A stretch of 64,000 bases of DNA, taken from positions 62,001 through 126,000 of the forward strand of contig NZ_LJTC01000003.1 in assembly GCF_001306915.1 (NCBI RefSeq), in the 5' to 3' direction. The position numbers and the translations under genes were made by a program. The notes below the pieces were generated by a model, which was not told the DNA's origin, did no database searches, and saw nothing but the letters and a program-made list of their open reading frames with translations. This DNA comes from Pseudoalteromonas lipolytica. GTDB taxonomy: Bacteria > Pseudomonadota > Gammaproteobacteria > Enterobacterales > Alteromonadaceae. Positions 57,395 through 64,000 of this stretch are shown here, piece by piece; position 1 is the stretch's first letter, and every line of letters starts with the position of its first letter.

Positions 57395-58147
57395 ATGAAA
57401 GGCGTTAAACCACTGATTTTAGCAGGTATTGTAGCGGCATCTGCAGCAGTACATGCAAACGATCTAGATAAAGTAATTGATAAAAGCAGCGAGATAAACA
57501 AATCTGCGGCGCAATCACAAACTAAAATCGACAAGATTGCAGATTCAATGCAAGGTCGTTTACAACAATTCAAAGCCCTTAATAAAGAAATTGACGGCTT
57601 AACTGTTTATAACGCGCAACTTACTAAGCAATTAAATAACCAAATTGCAGAAATGGACGCGTTAAACGAGTCAATGGATCAGGTATCGGTTATTGAGCGT
57701 CAAATTACGCCGTTAATGATGCGAATGATTACAGGTCTTGAGCAATTCGTTGCACTAGACGTTCCTTTCTTAACTGAAGAACGTAGCAAGCGTATTGCAT
57801 CATTAAAAGAAATGATGGACCGCGCAGACATCACTTCAAGTGAAAAATTCCGCCGCTTACTTGAAGCTTACCAAGTAGAAGTAGATTACGGTCGCACTAT
57901 CGAAGCGTACACATCATTACTGAATGTAGATGGCCAAGAGCGCGAAGTAGATTTCTTACGCATCGGTCGTTTAGAACTTATTTATTTAACACGCGACGGC
58001 AAAAAAGCAGGTAGCTGGGATAAAGAAACAAAATCGTTTGTTGAATTACCAGATTCTGCAATCAGCCAAATCAACAAAGGTTTACGCATTGCACGTAAGC
58101 AACTTGCCCCAGATATGTTAACACTGCCAGTCCACGCTGCTGAATAA
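57395..58147 (+). CDS. DUF3450 periplasmic protein of the TonB2 operon
   Basis: A 250-residue periplasmic coiled-coil protein of the DUF3450 family. A signal peptide ends VHA. A long helical region follows (about 35-110), and the middle has VIERQITPLMMRMITGLEQFVALDVPF. It is regularly the first gene of TonB2-type operons with TtpC; its mechanical role is unknown. The start is ATG 57395 with AAAGG at the right distance; a GTG nine bases upstream is less likely. Confidence 0.9.
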   Translation: MKGVKPLILAGIVAASAAVHANDLDKVIDKSSEINKSAAQSQTKIDKIADSMQGRLQQFKALNKEIDGLTVYNAQLTKQLNNQIAEMDALNESMDQVSVIERQITPLMMRMITGLEQFVALDVPFLTEERSKRIASLKEMMDRADITSSEKFRRLLEAYQVEVDYGRTIEAYTSLLNVDGQEREVDFLRIGRLELIYLTRDGKKAGSWDKETKSFVELPDSAISQINKGLRIARKQLAPDMLTLPVHAAE

Positions 58148-58157
58148 GAGGTTTGAG

Positions 58158-59525
58158 ATGAAATTATTAACGAAAATGACAAAAATGGCCGTGTTTGCAG
58201 CTGGCCTTGGTTTTGCTGGTAGCAGCCTAGCGGCTGAGCCAATGGATTTAGACTCATTACTAAAAACATTAGAGCAAGGTAAAGCACAGCAAAGCGCCGA
58301 AAATAAACAACGTGAACAAGAGTTCATGGCGCGTCAAAACGAACAAGTACAAATGCTTAAAGATACGCAAGCAAAACGTACTGCAATGCTTAACGAGTCT
58401 GAGCGTTTAGAAACTCAGTTTGAAGAAAACGAAGTAAAGCTAGCTAACTTAACAGACACGCTTTCAAACCGCATGGGTTCACTTAAAGAGCTATTCGGTG
58501 TGTTACAACAAGTAGCGGGTGATTCAAGCAATAAATTTATGACGTCAGTTGTTTCTGCAGAGCTTCCTGGTCGTAGTAACTTCATGGATGAACTAGCACA
58601 AAAAATGGGTTCAACGTCAAAGCTTGCTTCAATCGATGATATCGAAAAAGTATGGTTTGAATTACAACGCGAAATGACTGAGCAAGGTAAAGTATCTCGC
58701 TTTACAACCGATGTAATCGTTGAAGGTGGCAGCAAAGCACAAAAAGAAGTGGTGCGTGTAGGTGCATTTAACTTAATTGCTGATGGTAAATACCTAGAGT
58801 ACACACCGGCTACAAATACAATCAGCCAGCTTACACGTCAGCCTAGCAGCCGTTACACAGCAACTGCAGCTGACTTACAACAAGCAAATTCAGGTGTTGT
58901 ACCGTTCGCACTTGACCCTACAGGTGGTTCAATTTTAGGTCTTTTAGTACAAGCACCAGATACTGAAGAGCAAGTTCACCAAGGTGGTACGGTTGGTTAC
59001 ATCATCTTAGGTGTTGGCTTAATCGCTTTACTAATCGCACTTGAGCGTTTTGTATCTCTGATGATTATGGGTAGCAAAATCCGTCGTCAACTTAAAGACA
59101 CAGTGGCACGTGATGACAACCCTCTTGGTCGCGTAATGAAAGTGAAAGATCAGTACCCAGATGTAGCGTACGACACGCTTGAGCTTAAATTAAGCGAAGC
59201 AATCATTCGTGAAATGCCAAAAATTACTCGTAACCTGACGCTAATTAAGATTATCTCTGTGGTAGCACCACTACTTGGTCTACTAGGTACGGTAACCGGT
59301 ATGATTAACACCTTCCAAGCAATTACCTTGTTTGGTACAGGTGACCCTAAACTAATGGCGGGTGGTATTTCTCAGGCACTTGTAACAACGGTACTTGGTC
59401 TGGTTGTGGCTATCCCTACAGTATTCTTATACACACTTCTTAACACGCGCTCTAAAAACATGCTGTTGATTTTACAAGAGCAAAGCGCAGGTATCATCGC
59501 AGAGCGAAGCGAGAAAGGAGCATAA
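58158..59525 (+). CDS. TtpC-type MotA/TolQ/ExbB proton channel protein with periplasmic coiled coil
   Basis: A 455-residue TtpC-like protein needed for TonB2 energy transfer in vibrios. A signal peptide ends SLAA. Residues 30-115 are a charged coiled coil in the periplasm. The channel domain is C-terminal (about 270-450), with VGYIILGVGLIALLIALERF and LLGLLGTVTGMINTF as the conserved TolQ/ExbB helices. It lies 10 bases after the DUF3450 gene. Confidence 0.92.
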   Translation: MKLLTKMTKMAVFAAGLGFAGSSLAAEPMDLDSLLKTLEQGKAQQSAENKQREQEFMARQNEQVQMLKDTQAKRTAMLNESERLETQFEENEVKLANLTDTLSNRMGSLKELFGVLQQVAGDSSNKFMTSVVSAELPGRSNFMDELAQKMGSTSKLASIDDIEKVWFELQREMTEQGKVSRFTTDVIVEGGSKAQKEVVRVGAFNLIADGKYLEYTPATNTISQLTRQPSSRYTATAADLQQANSGVVPFALDPTGGSILGLLVQAPDTEEQVHQGGTVGYIILGVGLIALLIALERFVSLMIMGSKIRRQLKDTVARDDNPLGRVMKVKDQYPDVAYDTLELKLSEAIIREMPKITRNLTLIKIISVVAPLLGLLGTVTGMINTFQAITLFGTGDPKLMAGGISQALVTTVLGLVVAIPTVFLYTLLNTRSKNMLLILQEQSAGIIAERSEKGA

Positions 59526-59528
59526 ATC

Positions 59529-60056
59529 ATGGTGCTATTGATTGATGCAATCAATGCTCTACGTGATTTCCTCGACACAGGTGGCCAAGTTCTCTTGGTC
59601 ATCGGGGTCCTCATCTTCGCGATGTGGTTATTGATACTTGAGCGTTTTATGTACTTCTTTGGTGGCTTTAAACGCTACAAGAAAGACGTAAAAAGCACTT
59701 GGAGCAATAGAGCAGAGCGTAACAGCTGGAACGCAGAGCAAATTCGCCAAGCGATGATTTCACGCGCTGGCATGCAACTAAATAATAACCTTGCGCTAAT
59801 CAACGTAATGGTTGCGTTATGTCCACTTTTAGGTCTGTTAGGTACCGTAACCGGCATGATCGAAGTATTTGATGTAATGGCAATCACAGGCACAGGCAGT
59901 GCACGTTCGATGGCATCAGGGGTGTCTAAAGCCACTATTCCAACAATGGCCGGTATGGTGGGTGCACTTTCAGGGGTTTTCGCATCAACGTTCTTACAAC
60001 GTCGTGCAAAACGCGAAGTGCAATTACTTGAAGACAACATGGTCTTAGACCACTAA
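59529..60056 (+). CDS. exbB: ExbB-type MotA/TolQ channel protein of the TonB2 system
   Basis: A 175-residue inner-membrane subunit that, with ExbD, uses the proton gradient to drive TonB. It has three membrane spans: about 17-36 (VLLVIGVLIFAMWLLILERF), near 95-115 (PLLGLLGTVTGMIEVF) and 130-150. It is a second TolQ/ExbB-like protein in the operon, the usual short type. It starts 3 bases after the TtpC-like gene. Confidence 0.92.
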   Translation: MVLLIDAINALRDFLDTGGQVLLVIGVLIFAMWLLILERFMYFFGGFKRYKKDVKSTWSNRAERNSWNAEQIRQAMISRAGMQLNNNLALINVMVALCPLLGLLGTVTGMIEVFDVMAITGTGSARSMASGVSKATIPTMAGMVGALSGVFASTFLQRRAKREVQLLEDNMVLDH

Positions 60057-60101
60057 ACGAATTTTAGGGTGATGTGAGCATCACCCACTAGGAGACTAAC
60101 A

Positions 60102-60515
60102 ATGAGAGCGCCACTAGGTAACCTATTTCAAGAAGACGACGCTGAAGAAATCAACATGACGCCAATGCTAGACGTTGTTTTCATCATGCTTATCTTCTTT
60201 ATCGTAACAGCATCATTCGTAAAAGAAGCCGGTATTGATGTAAACCGCCCTGAAGCAGCAACAGCAGTGAAAAAAGAGCGTGCCAACATATTAGTTGCTA
60301 TTTCTGACAAAGGTGAAATTTGGATCAACAAACGCCAAGTAGATGTTCGTGCAGTTCAAGCAAATATCGAGCGCTTAAAAGCTGAAAACCCACAAGGTAG
60401 CGTGGTTATTCAAGCTGATAAGAAAGCCACAACCGATGTACTTATTAAAGTAATGGATGCATCGCGTGCTGCAGGCGCATTTGATGTGTCGATTGCTGCG
60501 CAAGAAGCATCATAA
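60102..60515 (+). CDS. exbD: ExbD/TolR-type biopolymer transport protein
   Basis: A 137-residue inner-membrane protein. The single span has INMTPMLDVVFIMLIFF, and the aspartate there is the proton-carrying residue. A periplasmic domain of the TolR/ExbD type follows (ILVAISDKGEIWINKRQV). It follows ExbB by 45 bases with a GGAGACTAACA ribosome site. Confidence 0.94.
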   Translation: MRAPLGNLFQEDDAEEINMTPMLDVVFIMLIFFIVTASFVKEAGIDVNRPEAATAVKKERANILVAISDKGEIWINKRQVDVRAVQANIERLKAENPQGSVVIQADKKATTDVLIKVMDASRAAGAFDVSIAAQEAS

Positions 60516-60527
60516 GGAATGTGAGCA

Positions 60528-61133
60528 ATGCGTTATATAGTTGCATTAATCATCGCTGGTATCGTGACTGTTATGCTGTTTTTAGGCATGCAGGCACTGA
60601 TCACCGGTGGTGAAGGGGCCATGTCTGAGCCCGTAAAAGGAAACGTACTTGATTTTGTTCGTCTGAAAAAAGAAGAGACAGTGCAAAAGAAAGAACGTAA
60701 ACCGCAAAAGCCACCAACGCCAAAAGAGCCACCTCCGCCAATGGAATCACCGCAAATGCAAAACAGTGATCCTAACGCGAGTAATGCCAACTTTGACTTT
60801 GGTGCCAGTGTTGAAGCCGACGTTAACTTAGCTGGCGGCTTAGCCCTTGAATCAAGCGATGGTGAATACCTACCGATTGTAAAAGTAGCGCCTGTTTACC
60901 CGCGCCGAGCTTTATCGCGTGGTATCGAAGGCTATGTGATTGTTGAGTTTACAGTAACCAAGCAAGGCACAGTTCGTGACCCGAAAGTGATTAAAGCTGA
61001 ACCAGAATCACTGTTTGACCGCGCTGCGATGGATGCAGCACTTAAATTTAAATATAAACCGCGCGTTGTTAACGGTGAAGCTGTTGAAGTAGCGGGCGTA
61101 CAGAACAAAATTTCTTTCCAAATTAACGGTTAG
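60528..61133 (+). CDS. tonB: TonB2-type energy transducer
   Basis: A 201-residue TonB-family protein linking the inner-membrane proton motor to outer-membrane receptors. An N-terminal signal-anchor span (residues 3-26) is followed by a short Pro/Lys spacer (PQKPPTPKEPPPPMESPQ). The C-terminal TonB domain has PVYPRRALSRGIEGYVIVEF. The short spacer is typical of TonB2 and may need TtpC to reach the outer membrane. It is 12 bases after exbD. Confidence 0.94.
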   Translation: MRYIVALIIAGIVTVMLFLGMQALITGGEGAMSEPVKGNVLDFVRLKKEETVQKKERKPQKPPTPKEPPPPMESPQMQNSDPNASNANFDFGASVEADVNLAGGLALESSDGEYLPIVKVAPVYPRRALSRGIEGYVIVEFTVTKQGTVRDPKVIKAEPESLFDRAAMDAALKFKYKPRVVNGEAVEVAGVQNKISFQING

Positions 61134-61150
61134 AAAAGAGGAATGCGATT

Positions 61151-62458
61151 ATGAAACCTTTAAAAGTTGCCGTGATTTGCGCGGCTGCTTTCACAAGCAG
61201 CCTTGTAGTCCCAAGCGTTGTTAGCATGTTACCAGGTGTGACACTTGCAACAGTTTACGCTGAGGAGCAAAAAACCAAACGAGTACCTGCACTGCGTGAA
61301 AAAGTGTATAGCCAATTAGCACGAGCACAAAAGCTGGCTGATGATGGTGATGCAAAAGCAGGGCTAGAAGCACTTGATAGTATTCAAGAGCGCTCTTCAA
61401 GCATGAACTCGTATGAAATTGCCATGATGCATAATTTCTACGGTTTTATTTACTACAACGAAAACGACTTAGATAAAGCAATTGCCTCGTTTGAAAAAGT
61501 AGTAAACGAAGATGCGATTCCAGAAACATTACGTGTAAGCACCACCTTTAGCTTAGCGCAACTTGCCATGGCTAATAGCGATTACGAAAAGGTAATCAAA
61601 TATTTAGCACAGTGGGATGTGATTAACGACAAGCCGAAAACAGATGCTTATTACGTATTAAAATCTCAAGCGTATTATCAGCTTAAAGATTACCAAAAAG
61701 GCATTGAGAACATTAACCTAGCTATCGCTGAAGCCGACAGCAAAGGTGAAATGCCAAAAGAAAACTGGTTAATCTTACAGCGTGCTATGTACTACTCACT
61801 TAATCAGTCTGACAAAGTGGTCGAGGTACTTGAGCGTTTAGTTAAGCTTTACAACAAGCCTGAGTACTGGGTTCAGTTAGGTGGCATGTACGGTGAAACG
61901 GGCGCAGAGAAAAAGCAATTAGCGATTTTGGAAGCGGCATACCAACAAGGTTTCATGAAATCTAAATCAGATTTACGTCAATTATCACAAGTTTATTTAT
62001 ACAACGGCCTGGCTTTTAAAGCGGCGAACGTGATGAGTAAAGCTATGCAAGACGGTGTCGCTGAAAAATCAGCGAAAAACTATGCCTTTGTTGCAGAAGC
62101 AATGGTACAAGCAAAAGAGGGTGAAAAGTCACTTGCTTATTTTGCAAAAGCCGCTGATTTAGTGTCGCATGGTCAGTACGAACAACGTATTGCAGAGGTA
62201 AGCATTAACCTTGAAAAATATGAAGAAGCAGCGGATGCAGCACGTAAAGCCCTAAATAAAGGTGGCTTAGAGTTTGAATCAAATGTGTATGTTGCCTTAG
62301 GTATGGCGCAGTACAATTTACAAAACTTTGATGCCTCGATTCTAGCGTTTGAGCAAGCGGAAAAACACAAAAAGTCGCAGCGTTTAGCTGAGCAATGGAT
62401 CAAGTATGTGAAGCGTGAAAAAGTGCACGCCGAAACATTACGTACCGCTTTACTCTAA
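61151..62458 (+). CDS. TPR-repeat protein closing the TonB2 operon
   Basis: A 435-residue periplasmic tetratricopeptide-repeat protein. A signal or anchor covers residues 5-30. TPR-like helical pairs recur, for example GFIYYNENDLDKAIASFEKV, LKSQAYYQLKDYQKGIENI and VALGMAQYNLQNFDASILAF. It probably scaffolds the TonB complex or its receptors. It starts 17 bases after tonB and ends at a terminator. Confidence 0.88.
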   Translation: MKPLKVAVICAAAFTSSLVVPSVVSMLPGVTLATVYAEEQKTKRVPALREKVYSQLARAQKLADDGDAKAGLEALDSIQERSSSMNSYEIAMMHNFYGFIYYNENDLDKAIASFEKVVNEDAIPETLRVSTTFSLAQLAMANSDYEKVIKYLAQWDVINDKPKTDAYYVLKSQAYYQLKDYQKGIENINLAIAEADSKGEMPKENWLILQRAMYYSLNQSDKVVEVLERLVKLYNKPEYWVQLGGMYGETGAEKKQLAILEAAYQQGFMKSKSDLRQLSQVYLYNGLAFKAANVMSKAMQDGVAEKSAKNYAFVAEAMVQAKEGEKSLAYFAKAADLVSHGQYEQRIAEVSINLEKYEEAADAARKALNKGGLEFESNVYVALGMAQYNLQNFDASILAFEQAEKHKKSQRLAEQWIKYVKREKVHAETLRTALL

Positions 62459-62510
62459 ATCGTATTCAACAGGTAAGCGTACAAAAGAACTAATTTATAA
62501 TCGCAACACC

Positions 62511-62536
62511 AAAGCTGCCTTCGGGCGGCTTTTTTC
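62511..62536 (+). terminator. Rho-independent terminator after the TonB2 operon
   Basis: The stem AAAGCTGCC (62511-62519), loop TTCG and stem GGCGGCTTT are followed by Ts. Confidence 0.88.
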
Positions 62537-62581
62537 CGTTCCTAAAATTTACTAACTTACTCTTTTTTAAATAATTAATAT

Positions 62582-62632
62582 TGTCATTTTATGTTTATTA
62601 AAGTGTAACTAGTTTGTCATACAGCTCCCGTA
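62582..62632 (+). promoter_or_regulatory. Pho-box-like repeats before the repeat-rich lipoprotein
   Basis: TGTCAT at 62582-62587 and 62615-62620 are again exactly 33 bases apart. TGTAAC lies in register at 62604-62609; the site at 62593 (GTTTAT) is weak. The 3' pair reads TTGTCATACAGCTCCCGT. The arrangement copies that before the TonB2 operon. Confidence 0.5.
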
Positions 62633-62749
62633 AGGTAGTCGCAGTTTAAAACTCAAGTGACCCAAAAGCATTAAGTTTTAGTGCTTTTTCGGTGACTTGA
62701 GTTTATGCGCTAACACAATAATTAAATATCTATCTTAACGGAGTGAACA

Positions 62750-64000
62750 ATGAAATTATCTGGCTTATTCAAGGTTAGTCTTGTAGCTACAGCAATCTCT
62801 TTAGCAGGTTGTGGCGGTGGTGACATCAACATCAACGTGGACGAAACAGTTGAGCAACCAACTACACCTACTAACCCAACTACACCACCAACAACTGAAG
62901 AGTTACCAGGTGTATACAGCCAAAGCCTTTCGAATGAAGTATCTGCTGCATTAGGTCGTGATGTAACAGTTCAAGTTCTTTCAGGCGTAATTACAGAAGA
63001 TACAACATTATCAACAGACGCATTCTGGGCACTTGATGGTGCAGTATTTGTTGGTAACGATAAAGCAGACAGTGCAACATTAACAATTGAAGCAGGTGCG
63101 GTAGTATTCGGTAACAGCGGCTCTGATTACCTAGTTGTTAGCCGTGACTCTAAAATTGAAGCTACAGGTACTAAAAACGACCCTATCATCTTTACTTCTA
63201 AGCAAGATGTAGTGGGTGATGAAACATCTGCAGGCCAATGGGGCGGTATGGTGCTTCTTGGTAATGGTATTTCTAATAAGTGTCCTGCTGAAGGCGATTG
63301 TGCTCTTCAAGTTGAAGGTGTTGAATCAGGTGCTGTATTTGGCGGTACGGATAACACAGATAATTCAGGTACACTAAAATATGTTGTTGTTAAAAACGCT
63401 GGTTATGAAATTGCACCAGACAACGAACTAAATGGTATTACGTTTGGTGCTGTTGGTTCTGGTACTACAGTTGAATACTTACAAGTTCACAATAATTCAG
63501 ATGATGGTGTTGAATTCTTCGGTGGTGCAGTAAACCTTAAGCACGTTGTATTAACAAGCATCGATGACGATAGCATCGACTGGGACAATGGTTACCAAGG
63601 TAAAATGCAATTCGTTTATGTTGAACAAGATCCTGATTCAACAGATGCAAACCGTGGTATTGAAGCAGATAACGACGGTAGCACACCTTCTAAAGAACCA
63701 AAATCATTACCAATCATCTCTAACTTAACAATCATCGGTAACAACTTTGATGGTGAAGATGATGCTGAAGGTATCTACCTTCGTGAAGGTACAGGTTTAC
63801 ACCTTTATAACTCAGTGATCACTGGCTCTGATGAAATGGGTGAGTGTTTAGAGATTGAAGGTGCAGAAGACGGTGCTAGCGAAACAGTAAATAACGCTAA
63901 CGATGGCACTATCTTAATGCAAAACACGTTTATGTCGTGTACTAATGGCGAAAACTTCAAAAATCCAGTTGATGGTAGCGGCAACACGTTACTTGAGCTT
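62750..64000 (+). CDS. Surface lipoprotein with beta-helix-like repeats, C-terminus beyond the window
   Basis: A lipoprotein open to the window end (417 codons with no stop). The lipobox is LAGC, with the cysteine near residue 21, followed by GGG and a Thr/Pro linker. The body has parallel beta-helix or right-handed beta-solenoid character with many Gly/Asp/Asn turns (WGGMVLLGNG, VEFFGGAVNLKHVVL, DDDSIDWDNGYQG). No enzyme family is recognised. The ATG has ACGGAG upstream. Pho-like repeats lie upstream of it, and a TonB receptor may follow beyond the window. Confidence 0.82.
   Translation, partial: MKLSGLFKVSLVATAISLAGCGGGDININVDETVEQPTTPTNPTTPPTTEELPGVYSQSLSNEVSAALGRDVTVQVLSGVITEDTTLSTDAFWALDGAVFVGNDKADSATLTIEAGAVVFGNSGSDYLVVSRDSKIEATGTKNDPIIFTSKQDVVGDETSAGQWGGMVLLGNGISNKCPAEGDCALQVEGVESGAVFGGTDNTDNSGTLKYVVVKNAGYEIAPDNELNGITFGAVGSGTTVEYLQVHNNSDDGVEFFGGAVNLKHVVLTSIDDDSIDWDNGYQGKMQFVYVEQDPDSTDANRGIEADNDGSTPSKEPKSLPIISNLTIIGNNFDGEDDAEGIYLREGTGLHLYNSVITGSDEMGECLEIEGAEDGASETVNNANDGTILMQNTFMSCTNGENFKNPVDGSGNTLLEL

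Overview
The window looks like a marine gammaproteobacterium of the Alteromonadales, most likely Pseudoalteromonas or a close relative. The pointers are a low-GC chromosome (estimated by eye), secreted proteases with tandem pre-peptidase C-terminal (PPC) domains, large TonB-dependent receptors, a TonB2/TtpC-type energising operon with a DUF3450 protein, and conserved gammaproteobacterial housekeeping genes (yoaA, tsaB, fadD, rnd, minCDE, ycgL, ycgN). I saw no rRNA, tRNA, CRISPR array, prophage or intact insertion sequence.

Layout. 1-2.3 kb: a CPA1 cation/proton antiporter cut by the window edge and an MscS-type channel. 2.7-6.8 kb: two secreted zinc peptidases (M4 vibriolysin-like and M28 aminopeptidase) carrying the same pair of C-terminal PPC modules. 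6.9-15.3 kb: yoaA-tsaB, a small unknown protein, alkaline phosphatase, an alpha/beta hydrolase, fadD and rnd. 15.3-30.8 kb: an accessory block between rnd and minE. It holds small membrane proteins, a seven-gene sugar-oxidation operon (GMC dehydrogenase with a Tat-exported small subunit, DUF1080 3-keto-glycoside hydrolase, sugar isomerases, Gfo/Idh/MocA dehydrogenase, MFS transporter) divergent from a PAS-AraC regulator, then a BadF-type kinase, CutC, a TonB-dependent receptor and a GNAT protein. 30.8-34.0 kb: minE-minD-minC divergent from ycgL and an MltB-type transglycosylase. 34.2-44.9 kb: a second accessory block with a GbsR-type regulator, adhP, two orphan genes, a chimeric gene scar, a siderophore-type TonB receptor, an amidohydrolase and a DUF885 peptidase. 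45.0-49.6 kb: ycgN, a SPOUT methyltransferase, an unknown anchored protein and an M1-like peptidase. 49.7-55.5 kb: an inferred mannose/fructose locus (fructokinase, AGE-family isomerase, FucP-like permease) followed by a chemoreceptor that shares the same operator palindrome. 55.5-57.2 kb: a diguanylate cyclase and a DsbA-like protein. 57.4-64 kb: DUF3450-TtpC-ExbB-ExbD-TonB-TPR, then a repeat-rich lipoprotein cut by the window end.

The observations most worth following are these. (1) A scar at 37.76-37.94 kb joins the 3' end of the siderophore-receptor gene to the 3' end of adhP at a short shared TTATT, as expected of an old tandem duplication. (2) TGTCAT repeats in an 11-bp register lie upstream of both the TonB2 operon and the lipoprotein, suggesting PhoB control. 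(3) One 14-bp palindrome lies upstream of the sugar locus and again upstream of the chemoreceptor gene. (4) The ancestral yoaA-tsaB-fadD-rnd-minEDC-ycgL-ycgN neighbourhood, contiguous in E. coli, is split here by two accessory blocks. (5) A MITE-like element sits just in front of a TonB receptor and supplies a false start codon.
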